A DNA stretch of 64,000 nt from Thermoflexibacter ruber (GTDB taxonomy: Bacteria; Bacteroidota; Bacteroidia; Cytophagales; Thermoflexibacteraceae), in assembly GCF_900113045.1 (NCBI RefSeq), contig NZ_FONY01000007.1, positions 4,755 to 68,754 of the forward strand, given 5' to 3'. How positions within the stretch are numbered: the stretch's first letter is position 1; each line of letters starts with the position of its first letter. The notes under the pieces were generated by a model. That model did no database searches, was not told where the DNA came from, and saw only the letters and a program-made list of their open reading frames with translations. Both the position numbers and the translations under genes were made by a program. Of this stretch, positions 1 through 9,748 are shown piece after piece.

Positions 1-85
1 TTCAGAAAAGGGTGATGATTCCAATTGTATGATGGTATTTTATCTACCGTTATCAATTTGATGAGAAAAGTGTTTTTTTGAATAA

Positions 86-172
86 AAATCTGTGTTTATC
101 AGCCCAATCCGTATTATCGGTGTTCTATTTTGGAACACTGATGACACAGATTGTACCGATGAGAACGGATTT
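86..172. repeat. 87-bp palindromic intergenic repeat
   Basis: Two 40-base arms (86-125 and 133-172) separated by 7 bases form an imperfect inverted repeat. By hand alignment 29 of 40 positions match, and several of the mismatches still allow G-U pairs in RNA. Each arm is itself made of two similar halves (AATCtGTgttATCaG-like). The rest of the 1-321 spacer holds no convincing gene; only the rpoB terminator is seen besides this element. The shape and wording resemble interspersed repeats common in Bacteroidota genomes; the family assignment is from memory. Confidence 0.7.
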
Positions 173-261
173 TTTAAACACATAAAATTATCATACATTT
201 GAAAGCACCACCGAAGTATTACAATCGCATGGGAAAGCACTTTTTTGTATCAGCAAGTACA

Positions 262-299
262 AAAAAAGCCTGACAAGGAAACTCTTTGCCAGACTTTTT
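262..299 (-). terminator. rho-independent terminator of rpoB
   Basis: On the minus strand a stem starting AAAAAGTCTGGCAA, about 25 bases after the rpoB stop, pairs with TTGTCAGGCTTTTT and runs into a T tract. The pairing includes two G-U pairs. It indicates that transcription ends directly after rpoB instead of continuing into rpoC. Confidence 0.75.
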
Positions 300-321
300 G
301 ATAATCAAGTTATGTTCCGCT

Positions 322-3300
322 TTAATCCATAGTTACTTCCAGTGCCAACCCGCGTAACTCGTGAATCAATACATTGAAGGATTCTGGGATATTGGGTTTA
401 GGCATATTCTCACCTTTGACGATGCACTCGTAGGCTTTGGCTCTCCCTACTACGTCATCAGACTTCACGGTGAGGATTTCTTGGAGAATATTTGCTGCGC
501 CGAATGCCTCTAATGCCCACACTTCCATTTCGCCAAAACGCTGACCACCAAACTGCGCCTTACCACCCAGAGGTTGCTGAGTAATAAGTGAGTAAGGTCC
601 GATAGAGCGGGCGTGCATCTTGTCATCTACTAAGTGTCCTAATTTGAGCATGTAGATTACCCCGACGGTAACTTTATTTTCAAACTTATCCCCCGTCAAT
701 CCGTCGTAGAGGTCTGTACGTCCCCACTCTGGCAATCCTGCTTCTGCTAACTCTCTTGCTACATCTTCTTCCGTAGCTCCGTCAAAGATAGGCGTAGCAT
801 ATTTCTTACGCATTTTTAGCCCTGCCCAGCCAAGTACCGTTTCATAAATCTGTCCTAAGTTCATACGCGAAGGTACACCAAGCGGGTTCAGCACTATGTC
901 CACAGGCGTTCCATCTGCCAAGAAAGGCATGTCTTCTTCTCTGACTATCCTTGCTACTACCCCCTTGTTTCCGTGGCGACCAGCCATTTTATCCCCTACT
1001 TTTAGCTTGCGTTTCTTTGCGATATATACTTTGGCTAACTGCACGATGCCTGCGGGAAGTTCATCACCTACCTCGAGAGCAAATCTATCTCTCTTGAAGA
1101 AGCCGCTAAGCTCATTGCGTTTGTTGATGTAATTTTTTACCATTTCCACCAGCAAGCGGTTTGTTTTCTCGTCATCTGTCCAGTTATCTAAGTTTACATC
1201 AGCGATTAGGTTTACTTCTTCTGGTACATTGTAACTACTCTCATCTCTGTAAGGATTTTTAGCAGGGAAAAGGTTAGTTTCTATGTTTTGTCGGTTGAAC
1301 TTTACTCCTTTCGAGATTAGTTCATCGCCAAACTTATGCTTCACTCCCTTGCTTGTTTTGCCATCAAGGAGGATGGAGAGTTTATCTATCATTTTTTCTC
1401 TCAAAGCGTTAAGATTTTTAGCATAGCGTTGTTTTAGCTGTTCTACTTCTCTTTTTGCCTTGATTCTGAGTTCTTTGTCTTTCTTTGGACGTGAGAAGAG
1501 TTTGGTATCTATCACCACCCCACGCAAAGAAGGAGGTGCTTTCATAGAAGCATCTTTTACATCTCCTGCTTTGTCCCCAAAGATAGCTCTTAGGAGTTTT
1601 TCTTCTGGAGTAGGGTCTGTTTCTCCTTTTGGGGTAATCTTACCTATCAAAATATCTCCTTCTCTTACTTCTGCCCCGACCCTAATGATGCCATGCTCAT
1701 CTAAGTTTCTTACGGCTTCCTCACTCACGTTAGGGATTTCTGCGGTAAGCTCCTCCTCACCTCGCTTGGTATCTCTTACCTCTAATTCAAATTCTTCTAT
1801 GTGGATAGAGGTAAAAATATCTTCTTTGACTACTTTTTCAGAAATAACTATGGCATCTTCGAAGTTATACCCTTGCCAAGGCATGAAAGCTACCAGCATA
1901 TTTCTACCCAGTGCCAGTTCGCCGTTTTGTGTAGCATAGCCTTCACAAAGAACCTGCCCCTTCCTTATTTTCTGCCCCTTGCGGACTATTGGCTTCAAAT
2001 TGACGCAAGTATCTTGGTTGGTACGGCGGAACTTGGTGAGGTGGTAAGTGAATAATTCGTCTTCGAATCCAACCAATTTTTGGTCATCAGACAAATCGTA
2101 TTTTATAACGATTTTTTCTGCATCTACATAATGCACTACTCCGTCTTCCTCAGCGGCTATCAAAGTACGCGAGTCCATAGCCACCCTTCTTTCCAGCCCT
2201 GTTCCTACTATTGGGGCTTCTGGTCTTAGCAGAGGCACAGCTTGACGTTGCATATTGGACCCCATCAGGGCGCGGTTTGCGTCATCATGCTCTAAGAAAG
2301 GAATCAAGGAAGCAGCAACAGAAACAATCTGATTAGGCGCAACATCTATATAAGACAAAGTAGTTGGCTCTACAATTGGGAAGTCGCCTTCATATCTTGC
2401 TTTGACTTTATCTACCGTAAAGTTGCCCTCATCGTCTATCATCGCATTTGCCTGAGCGATGTGGTGTCCGTCTTCTTCTTCGGCTGTCAAATAAGTAACT
2501 TCCTCATCTAAAGCTACCTTACCGTTTTTAATTACTCTGTATGGAGTTTCTATGAAACCCATTCCATTTACTTTGGCATGAACGCAAAGTGAGGAGATTA
2601 AACCAATGTTGGGACCTTCTGGGGTTTCAATCGTACAAAGACGACCGTAGTGGGTATAGTGAACGTCCCTTACTTCAAAGCCTGCACGCTCTCTGGACAA
2701 GCCACCAGGACCTAAAGCTGACATTCTGCGCTTGTGCGTAATCTCCGCCAAAGGATTGGTTTGGTCCATGAATTGAGAAAGCTGATTTGTACCAAAGAAA
2801 GAGTTAATGACCGAAGAAAGAGTACGGGCATTAATCAAGTCCACAGGCTTAAAGTCCTCATTGTCGCGCACATTCATTCTTTCTTTGATAGTACGTGCCA
2901 TACGCGCCAGACCTACGGCAAACTGACCGTACAACTGCTCCCCTACGGTGCGTACCCTACGGTTGCTCAAGTGGTCTATGTCATCAACTACCGCTCTGGA
3001 GTTGATAAGGGTAATCAAATACTTAATAATTTCTATAATGTCTTCCTTAGTCAATACCCTTACTTCCATAGGAATACTAAGACTCAACTTTTTGTTGATT
3101 CTGTAGCGTCCTACCTCGCCCAAATCATAACGTTTGTCGCTAAAGAACAAACTTTGGATAATTTCGCGGGCTGTTTGCTCATCTGGGGCTTCTGTATTAC
3201 GCAACTGCCTGTAAATCTGCTCTACAGCTTCTTTTTCAGAGTTGGAATTGTCTTTTTGTAACGTATTGTAGATAATAGCGTAATCGGTAATATTGATGTC

Positions 3301-4197
3301 TTCTCTATGAAGGATAATAGTATCTACACCTGCCTCTATGATGGTGTCTATGTCCTCTTCTTCGATGATGTGGTCGCGTTCCAACATGATTTCATTTCTT
3401 GGAATTGTTACTACCTCACCGGTATCCTCATCTACAAAATCTTCCATCCAAGTTCTCAATACTCTTGCGGCTAATTTTCTGCCAATAGCTACATTTTTGA
3501 GGTTGCTTCGGGTAGCCTCTATTTCTTCTGATAGTTGGAAAATATCCAAAATTTCTTTGTCAGAGCCATAGCCTATTGCTCTTAACAGGGTAGTAACTGG
3601 GAACTTCTTTTTACGGTCTATGTAAGCATACATCACGTTGTTTACGTCAGTAGCAAACTCTATCCAAGAACCTTTGAAAGGGATAATACGAGCAGAATAC
3701 AGCTTTGTACCGTTAGTATGCTTGCTTTGAGCAAAGAATACGCCCGGTGAACGGTGTAGCTGGGAAACGACTACCCTTTCTGCACCGTTGATAACAAAAG
3801 AACCGCGCGTAGTCATGTATGGGATATTTCCTAAGAATACCTCCTGCTCAATGGTTTCGAAGTCTTCGTTATCTTCATCATTGCAAGAGAGGCGTAACTT
3901 TGCCTTTAGAGGAACAGAATAAGTTAGCCCTCTATCTATACACTCGTCCATAGTGTACTTGGGAGGGTCTATCATGTAGTCGATAAATTCCAAAACAAAG
4001 TTTTCTCTCGAGTCAGAAATAGGAAAGTTCTCCGCAAATACTTTGAACAAACCTTCGTCTTTCCTTTTCTCCGCAGGTGTATCTAATTGGAAAAAGTCCC
4101 TAAAAGACTGAACTTGCACATCTAAGAAATCTGGATAGGGAATCGTGTGCTTAATGGAAGCAAAGGAGTATCTTCCGTCGACTAATTTTGGTTCCAA
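322..4197 (-). CDS. rpoB: DNA-directed RNA polymerase subunit beta
   Basis: This is the beta subunit of RNA polymerase, 1291 residues, the usual size in Bacteroidota. The rifampicin-binding cluster lies near residues 468-500 ([20 protein letters not shown] then LGPGGL) and has the sensitive-type Asp, His and Ser residues. The C-terminus has the conserved [16 protein letters not shown] and [18 protein letters not shown] motifs. The reading frame opens with TTG; a stop lies five codons upstream and no ATG occurs before the conserved FASIKH segment, so a UUG start is likely. Unusually, rplJ/rplL are not upstream and rpoC is not within 321 bases downstream. It has its own promoter at 4265-4294 and terminator at 262-299, so it appears to be transcribed alone. 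Confidence 0.98.
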   Translation of the reverse strand: MEPKLVDGRYSFASIKHTIPYPDFLDVQVQSFRDFFQLDTPAEKRKDEGLFKVFAENFPISDSRENFVLEFIDYMIDPPKYTMDECIDRGLTYSVPLKAKLRLSCNDEDNEDFETIEQEVFLGNIPYMTTRGSFVINGAERVVVSQLHRSPGVFFAQSKHTNGTKLYSARIIPFKGSWIEFATDVNNVMYAYIDRKKKFPVTTLLRAIGYGSDKEILDIFQLSEEIEATRSNLKNVAIGRKLAARVLRTWMEDFVDEDTGEVVTIPRNEIMLERDHIIEEEDIDTIIEAGVDTIILHREDINITDYAIIYNTLQKDNSNSEKEAVEQIYRQLRNTEAPDEQTAREIIQSLFFSDKRYDLGEVGRYRINKKLSLSIPMEVRVLTKEDIIEIIKYLITLINSRAVVDDIDHLSNRRVRTVGEQLYGQFAVGLARMARTIKERMNVRDNEDFKPVDLINARTLSSVINSFFGTNQLSQFMDQTNPLAEITHKRRMSALGPGGLSRERAGFEVRDVHYTHYGRLCTIETPEGPNIGLISSLCVHAKVNGMGFIETPYRVIKNGKVALDEEVTYLTAEEEDGHHIAQANAMIDDEGNFTVDKVKARYEGDFPIVEPTTLSYIDVAPNQIVSVAASLIPFLEHDDANRALMGSNMQRQAVPLLRPEAPIVGTGLERRVAMDSRTLIAAEEDGVVHYVDAEKIVIKYDLSDDQKLVGFEDELFTYHLTKFRRTNQDTCVNLKPIVRKGQKIRKGQVLCEGYATQNGELALGRNMLVAFMPWQGYNFEDAIVISEKVVKEDIFTSIHIEEFELEVRDTKRGEEELTAEIPNVSEEAVRNLDEHGIIRVGAEVREGDILIGKITPKGETDPTPEEKLLRAIFGDKAGDVKDASMKAPPSLRGVVIDTKLFSRPKKDKELRIKAKREVEQLKQRYAKNLNALREKMIDKLSILLDGKTSKGVKHKFGDELISKGVKFNRQNIETNLFPAKNPYRDESSYNVPEEVNLIADVNLDNWTDDEKTNRLLVEMVKNYINKRNELSGFFKRDRFALEVGDELPAGIVQLAKVYIAKKRKLKVGDKMAGRHGNKGVVARIVREEDMPFLADGTPVDIVLNPLGVPSRMNLGQIYETVLGWAGLKMRKKYATPIFDGATEEDVARELAEAGLPEWGRTDLYDGLTGDKFENKVTVGVIYMLKLGHLVDDKMHARSIGPYSLITQQPLGGKAQFGGQRFGEMEVWALEAFGAANILQEILTVKSDDVVGRAKAYECIVKGENMPKPNIPESFNVLIHELRGLALEVTMD

Positions 4198-4264
4198 GTT
4201 ATTGATATTTATTTAGTTAAATTCTGGCAATATATTTGATAGGGTACATGCCCAAATCAAATCG

Positions 4265-4294
4265 CAAAATTAGAGATTATTTATGGAATTTCAA
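4265..4294 (-). promoter_or_regulatory. rpoB: rpoB promoter, TTG-N19-TAATTTTG
   Basis: Read on the minus strand, TTG (4294-4292) is followed after 19 bases by TAATTTTG (4272-4265), matching the Bacteroidota primary sigma consensus TTG/TAnnTTTG with spacer 17-23. It lies 67 bases upstream of the rpoB start. Confidence 0.7.
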
Positions 4295-4328
4295 AACTTT
4301 TTGAGCTGTTAAATTTTTAAAATATTTT

Positions 4329-4955
4329 TTAAAATTCTTTTTCAAATCCTTTCCACTTTTTTTGGGCATATTCTCTGAAAACTTGGAGTCCATTTTTAAA
4401 GTTTGCGTCCATGTTCATCTCTCCCCCATACGATTCGTCTCCCATGACTATTTTGCAGGTGCCACGAACAGCATATTTTTTATCGCCTTCATACATAATA
4501 AGTTTCATTGTACTCGGGCTTACGTCGCCCCTACAAGCTAAGCGGTACATCAACCAAGTTTCTGCGATGCCATTTCCATCTAAGTCAGTTACAGACAAAG
4601 CATCTGTTAGAAAAGTAGTAGTAATATCCAAGATACACTGACGAACAAAATCTGTAACTTTCCACAGAAGCTGATAAGTTCCTCCTTTTTTCACATAGAG
4701 ATAAGCATACAACTCCGCATCGTAGTAATCATCTTCTCCCTTACGTTTTTGGCTTAAAAAAGGAGCAATTTCTGTTAGTACGAGCATATTATCCCCATTT
4801 TTATCTGTCCAACTGAGCGATTTGACTACTTTACCTTTGTAGGCATTGGCAGGTAAATCGGTAAGTTTGGCTTCCTGCGTTTTGATTTGAGCAAAACAAT
4901 GTGAGATTGTCAAAATTAGCATAAGCACACATAAAACAGGGAATAATTTTTTCAT
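4329..4955 (-). CDS. secreted protein of unknown function
   Basis: The 208-residue protein has a clear signal peptide (hydrophobic stretch ending HCFAQ near residue 23). The mature part contains DLDGNGIAETWLMY followed by ACRGDVSPS and IMYEGDKKYAVRG. I associate these motifs with a Bacteroidota family that databases label 'M949_RS01915 family surface polysaccharide biosynthesis protein', but that recollection is uncertain and I do not infer an activity from it. It is co-directional with rpoB, 131 bases upstream of it, but rpoB has a separate promoter in between, so the two need not form an operon. Confidence 0.75.
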   Translation of the reverse strand: MKKLFPVLCVLMLILTISHCFAQIKTQEAKLTDLPANAYKGKVVKSLSWTDKNGDNMLVLTEIAPFLSQKRKGEDDYYDAELYAYLYVKKGGTYQLLWKVTDFVRQCILDITTTFLTDALSVTDLDGNGIAETWLMYRLACRGDVSPSTMKLIMYEGDKKYAVRGTCKIVMGDESYGGEMNMDANFKNGLQVFREYAQKKWKGFEKEF

Positions 4956-5214
4956 AGGTATATCAATTTAATGTCAAGTAATCGTGAAAATTACTATTTT
5001 TCTCCAAGAAAAACAGCATTATTTTTATAAATCTTTTCATTTCTTGACGATTCTTACATACAAACAATATAATATTTTTGACATATACCAACTATTTTCC
5101 TTATATTGCGTTATGTTTGTGTAAGCTACTGTAAATGAGTAAGCTGTTTCCCAAAAAGTTTCCCTTATTAATCTTATTTATTCTTAGTTTAGTACAATTT
5201 TAAACTTTTGTATA

Positions 5215-8100
5215 GTGAAAAGAATTGGATTATTAGTCATAGTGCTGTTCTCGGTTTATTCGACCTTATTGGCACAGTCAGGAAACTTTTATCTCAGTCA
5301 TTTCCAACATAATATTGATAACATTGATAACCAAAATCGTGCAATTTTACAGGACAATTTGGGGGTGATTTATGCTGCTAATCGCAAAGGCATACTGCGG
5401 TTTGACGGAGCGAACTGGGACATTATTTTCTCTCTGGCTTCGGTCTATTCCCTTGATTTAGATAAGAATACCAATATAGTATATGTAGGGGCAAAAAATG
5501 ATTTTGGCTACATTAGTCGTCTTTCTACTGGGAGAGAGATTTACCAATCTATTAAAGACACTACCTATACAAATACGGATTTTGATAAGACGATTGTTTG
5601 GGAAAACAGTGTTTATTTCTATGGGAATGGTAATTTGATACAGTATGATATTCCGACAAAAAAGATTGTAAATAAGTGGAAAAAAATAGATAAGAAGCCA
5701 ATTACTTCTTTTTTTACTGCCGAGAATAAACTTTATGTAGAAGTGGCTGATAAAGGTATTTATCTTTTTGATGGCAGCCAATTTAGGCAGCTTTACGTGC
5801 AGTTACCCAATAAAGATAAAACCATTGCCGCAAGAGAATTGCCTGAAGAGCAGGGTATTGTACTGATTACCTTGGCGGGTAAACTCTATCGTTTCTATGG
5901 GAATACCTTGATGCCTTTTGGAGTAGATGAGTTAGAATATTTGGAAAAAAGCCAAGTTTCAGATGCTTTGGTACTAAATGATAGCTTAATGATATTTTCT
6001 ACTATGCGTGGTGGTTGTGTAGTGGTCAATTATCAACAGGGCAAAGTAGTCCAATTTGTAAATTATCAAAGTGGATTGCCCGATGAGGATATTTTAGCGA
6101 TTGCCAAAGACAAAAGCAAAGGAATATGGATAGCCCACCGCTACGGTTTGTCAAGGTTAGATTATGGCTTGCCTATTCGTGATTTTTCCCAATTTGGTGG
6201 TTTAGAGGGGCATATCTTGGCGGTTCAACCTTTTCAAGACGTGTTATACGTAGCTACGAGTACGGGAGTATTTTATTTGGACGAAATCAAAAAATACAAT
6301 GAAACCACAGAAAAAGTATCAGTTTTAGTAAAAACTAACAAGAGTAAGAATACATCTAACATCAATTTAGCAAATACGAGCATTACTAATACTTCTTCTC
6401 AAGTAACTGTAAATAAACCAGTTAGCAATGAAAGTTCTACTTCCAACGAAACCATAGATATTTCGCTTCCTACTACCAAAATAGAAGAAACCGAAGTTGT
6501 CAATCCAAATGTAAAAGTAAGAGAGAAACCTAAAGTCAGCTATCGTAGGAGAATAATAGAAAAGAAATTTATTGATATTAAGTCTATTAGATACTTGTTT
6601 AAGCGAGTAGAAGGCATAGAGGGTAAGTGCGATAGATTTATTATCATAGGTAACACCCTTTTGGCAAGTGGAAGTGCAGGTTTATTTCTAATTGGGGACA
6701 AAAAAGAGGAAGTAGAAGAAAAACCCAAAGCCAAAAGGCGAAAAGTAGTACGCAAAGTAGAATCCAAAGTAGCTACAAAAACTAAGAATAAAAAAGCCAT
6801 TACCCTTAGTAGTGAGCCTATACTGTATGCCGTCAAAGCAGCAAAAAAGAAAGTCATCTATGCTACTACTGACGAGGGCAGGCTGGTTATGCTCAACATG
6901 ATTGATAAAAAAGTACGCAACTTGGTCAAGTTTAACGACGAGATAGACAGAATTACTGAGGACAGCAAAGGAAATCTCTGGGTGTGCGGTAGCGATTTTA
7001 TTTACAAAGTGGAACTAAAGAGAAAGAAACCTAAAGTAAATTCGTTCCCAGTAGAAAATGAGTATAATGACCAAATCATTCCTTTGAAAGCCTACAATAG
7101 AATGTATTTTATTCTTTCCTCAGCAGCTTATTATTTCAATGAACAAAAAAGTGAAATAGTAAGAGATAGCATTATGATAAGGCAAATCAACCCCAAAGCT
7201 GAGTTTATTAGCTATGATGAGAAAATCTTATGGACAAAATATAAAAATAATTGGAATGTATTTGGCGACATTCAGTTCCAAAAAGAAAATTTGACCCTTT
7301 TTAAGTTATTAGAAAATATTGAAAACATCATTCCCGACAAAGATGGTATGCACTTTTGGCTCATTACTCGCAATAATGGTTTGTTTAAGTTTGATGCCAC
7401 TATAGATTTCCAATTTGCTCAGGACTACGGCTTGCTTATCAACTTTATCAAAAACAAGCAGGGGAGTTTGATTAATTTACAAAATAGCTTTCAAGTAGAT
7501 TACAACAACAATGCCCTCACTTTTTCGCTTACTACTCCTGAATACCTCAAAGGAGGAATGGTAGAATATCAGTATATCTTAGAAGGGAATATGAAAAAAT
7601 GGTCAGACTGGACACCGAACGGCAACTTTGCTTTCCCAGTGTTAGGAAGTGGCAAATATACTCTGAAGGTGCGTAGTCGCAATGTATTTGGCAATATTGT
7701 GGAAACCGCACCCTTTGTCTTTACAGTAAACCTCCCTTATTGGCAAACGTTCTGGTTCAATGCTATAGAAGTAAGTATATTAATTATTTTACTCATTGCC
7801 GCCAGTCTCATTAATCGCTACTTTAAGCATGAAAATCGCCTTTGGGCTATTGGGAAAAGAGTAGTTACTATGCTTACCTTAGTCGTTTGTATAGAGTTTT
7901 TGCAAACCATTCTTCAGGGCTACATAGATATAAATGGCTCTCCTGTCAAAGATTTTATTGTGGAAGTTTCCTTAGCTTTAACTTTGCTACCCTTAGAATG
8001 GGTATTGATGAAGATGATTACCGCCCAATTCAAGAAAAAGAAAATCAAGACTATCGCCAAAAGTGATATTGCCGAGTCAGGGAATATACAAACCGCTTAG
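5215..8100 (+). CDS. Y_Y_Y propeller-type membrane sensor without output domain
   Basis: The 961-residue protein starts at GTG and has a signal peptide ending LLAQ near residue 21. Residues 25-360 hold short repeats typical of two-component regulator beta-propellers (LQDNLGVIYAAN, IAKDKSKGIWIAHRYGLSRLD). A Ser/Thr/Asn-rich then Lys/Arg-rich low-complexity insert spans about 385-540, interrupting the propeller. Residues 760-840 look like a Y_Y_Y domain (VEYQYILEG...KWSDW...SGKYTLKVRSRNVFG). Three membrane segments follow at about 848-867, 881-903 and 913-935. Relatives usually carry a histidine kinase or LuxR-type output domain after this point; here the chain ends in a short basic tail. A role in sensing an extracellular ligand is inferred, and the signalling partner is not evident. 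Confidence 0.8.
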   Translation: MKRIGLLVIVLFSVYSTLLAQSGNFYLSHFQHNIDNIDNQNRAILQDNLGVIYAANRKGILRFDGANWDIIFSLASVYSLDLDKNTNIVYVGAKNDFGYISRLSTGREIYQSIKDTTYTNTDFDKTIVWENSVYFYGNGNLIQYDIPTKKIVNKWKKIDKKPITSFFTAENKLYVEVADKGIYLFDGSQFRQLYVQLPNKDKTIAARELPEEQGIVLITLAGKLYRFYGNTLMPFGVDELEYLEKSQVSDALVLNDSLMIFSTMRGGCVVVNYQQGKVVQFVNYQSGLPDEDILAIAKDKSKGIWIAHRYGLSRLDYGLPIRDFSQFGGLEGHILAVQPFQDVLYVATSTGVFYLDEIKKYNETTEKVSVLVKTNKSKNTSNINLANTSITNTSSQVTVNKPVSNESSTSNETIDISLPTTKIEETEVVNPNVKVREKPKVSYRRRIIEKKFIDIKSIRYLFKRVEGIEGKCDRFIIIGNTLLASGSAGLFLIGDKKEEVEEKPKAKRRKVVRKVESKVATKTKNKKAITLSSEPILYAVKAAKKKVIYATTDEGRLVMLNMIDKKVRNLVKFNDEIDRITEDSKGNLWVCGSDFIYKVELKRKKPKVNSFPVENEYNDQIIPLKAYNRMYFILSSAAYYFNEQKSEIVRDSIMIRQINPKAEFISYDEKILWTKYKNNWNVFGDIQFQKENLTLFKLLENIENIIPDKDGMHFWLITRNNGLFKFDATIDFQFAQDYGLLINFIKNKQGSLINLQNSFQVDYNNNALTFSLTTPEYLKGGMVEYQYILEGNMKKWSDWTPNGNFAFPVLGSGKYTLKVRSRNVFGNIVETAPFVFTVNLPYWQTFWFNAIEVSILIILLIAASLINRYFKHENRLWAIGKRVVTMLTLVVCIEFLQTILQGYIDINGSPVKDFIVEVSLALTLLPLEWVLMKMITAQFKKKKIKTIAKSDIAESGNIQTA

Positions 8101-8133
8101 TTATTTTTTAGCTCTATCCAAGTTGATTTATTG

Positions 8134-8152
8134 CTATACTCAAAAAGTATAG
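8134..8152. other. small hairpin after the propeller gene
   Basis: CTATACT and AGTATAG form a perfect 7-base stem with a 5-base loop, 33 bases after the stop at 8100. No T tract follows, so it is only a weak terminator candidate. Confidence 0.35.
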
Positions 8153-8247
8153 ATACCAAAATATTTCCTTATGGATTGCTTTTTTTACAATCATTAGTAT
8201 TAGTTTTACGCAAGTATTAGACTTGTAAAAATAACACCATAGCCATT

Positions 8248-9663
8248 ATGAAATACGATGTAACAGTCATAGGGTCAGGACCGGGCGGCTATATTGCTGC
8301 TATCCGCTGCGCCCAACTTGGATTGAAAACTGCTATCATAGAAAAATATAATACCTTAGGAGGCACTTGTTTGAATGTGGGTTGTATTCCTTCTAAGGCA
8401 CTATTGGACTCTTCCGAGCATTACCACAATGCTGCTCATACCTTTAAGATTCATGGTATAGAACTGAAAGACCTCAAAGTAAACCTTCCACAAATGATTC
8501 AACGCAAGCGTGAGGTAGTCAAGCAAACTTGTGATGGCATTGTTTACTTAATGAAAAAAAATAAAATAGATGTTTACTACGGTCTTGGGAGCTTTGTAGA
8601 TAAAAATACCATTCAGATTACGCCAACTAAAAACCAAGCCGAAGGAGGAGAAACTAAGCAAATTCAGACAGACAAAACTATTATTGCTACAGGCTCAAAA
8701 CCTATTATACTGCCTTCCGTGCCGTATGATAAAAAGCGCATCATTACCTCTACCGAAGCCTTAGAACTCCAAGAAGTGCCTAAGCACCTCATTATTATTG
8801 GAGGCGGAGTAATCGGTATGGAGATAGGCTCGGTCTATGGTCGTATGGGAGCAAAAGTTACCGTGATTGAATTTTTGGACTCTTTGATTCCTACTATGGA
8901 CAGAACTATGGGCAAGGAGTTGCAAAAGGTCTTAGCCAAATTGGGCTTCGATTTTTATTTCAAACACAAGGTTACAGGGGCGAGCGTCAAAGGGAATACA
9001 GTAACGGTAACGGCAGAGAACGACAAAGGCGAAACGGTCAATTTTGAAGGGGATTATTGCTTACTTTCTATCGGAAGACGACCTTATACCGAAGGGTTGG
9101 GCTTGGAAAAAGTGGGTATAAAAGTGGACAATAAAGGCAGGATAGAAGTAAATGACCACTTGGAAACTAATGTCAAAGGGATTTATGCGATTGGGGACGT
9201 AGTCAGGGGGGCGATGTTAGCACACAAAGCAGAAGAAGAGGGGGTAATAGTCGCCGAGCAGATTGCTGGGCAAAAGCCTCATATCAACTATTTACTTATT
9301 CCCAATGTAGTTTATACTTGGCCTGAAGTAGCCGCTGTAGGCTATACAGAAGAAGAATTGAAAGCCAATGGTAGAAAATATAAAACAGGAACTTTCCCTT
9401 TCAAGGCTCTGGGGCGTGCAAGAGCAAGCATGGACTTAGACGGCTTAGTAAAAGTCTTGGCAGATGCTACCACAGACGAAATACTGGGCGTACATATCAT
9501 CGGACCAAGGGCGGCAGACATGATAGGCGAGGCAGTAGTCGCTATGGAGTACAGAGCCTCCGCAGAAGATATTTCACGCATTAGCCATGCTCACCCAACC
9601 TTTATGGAAGCCCTCAAAGAGGCTTGCTTGGCAGCTACAGGTGGTAGGGCTTTGAATATGTAA
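8248..9663 (+). CDS. lpdA: dihydrolipoyl dehydrogenase (E3)
   Basis: The 471-residue flavoprotein reoxidises dihydrolipoamide in 2-oxoacid dehydrogenase complexes and the glycine cleavage system, using NAD+. The N-terminal FAD motif GSGPGGY lies at residues 9-15, and the redox-active disulfide is C41/C46 in GGTCLNVGCIPSK. The NAD-binding motif IIGGGVIGMEIG, the second FAD motif (YAIGDVV) and the C-terminal His/Glu active-site segment SHAHPTFMEAL are all present. Length is normal. No E1 or E2 gene is next to it, so which complex it serves cannot be told here. A palindromic repeat follows directly. Confidence 0.97.
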   Translation: MKYDVTVIGSGPGGYIAAIRCAQLGLKTAIIEKYNTLGGTCLNVGCIPSKALLDSSEHYHNAAHTFKIHGIELKDLKVNLPQMIQRKREVVKQTCDGIVYLMKKNKIDVYYGLGSFVDKNTIQITPTKNQAEGGETKQIQTDKTIIATGSKPIILPSVPYDKKRIITSTEALELQEVPKHLIIIGGGVIGMEIGSVYGRMGAKVTVIEFLDSLIPTMDRTMGKELQKVLAKLGFDFYFKHKVTGASVKGNTVTVTAENDKGETVNFEGDYCLLSIGRRPYTEGLGLEKVGIKVDNKGRIEVNDHLETNVKGIYAIGDVVRGAMLAHKAEEEGVIVAEQIAGQKPHINYLLIPNVVYTWPEVAAVGYTEEELKANGRKYKTGTFPFKALGRARASMDLDGLVKVLADATTDEILGVHIIGPRAADMIGEAVVAMEYRASAEDISRISHAHPTFMEALKEACLAATGGRALNM

Positions 9664-9674
9664 GTATTCCCAAA

Positions 9675-9701
9675 TCTGTCAGGTCTTGAAAACCTGACAG
9701 G
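9675..9701. repeat. CTGTCAGGT palindromic element
   Basis: CTGTCAGGT (9676-9684) and ACCTGACAG (9692-9700) form a perfect 9-base stem with a 7-base loop, just downstream of lpdA; a T tract follows about 11 bases later, so it may double as a terminator. A related element with the same core (CCTGTCAGGTCTT) sits inside the coding region near 57829-57876. Confidence 0.75.
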
Positions 9702-9748
9702 TTCTAAGTAAATTTTTTTAGTATCATTTGAAATGTGCGTATTTTTCC

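Noticed and set aside
40-240. 66-codon minus-strand open frame after rpoB
   Set aside because: It runs through both arms of the palindromic repeat, has no family-like features and no promoter; not counted as a gene.
896-3571. Several plus-strand open frames of 77-175 codons opposite rpoB
   Set aside because: They are antisense shadows of the highly conserved rpoB frame, with Ser/Leu/Pro-rich, non-protein-like composition.
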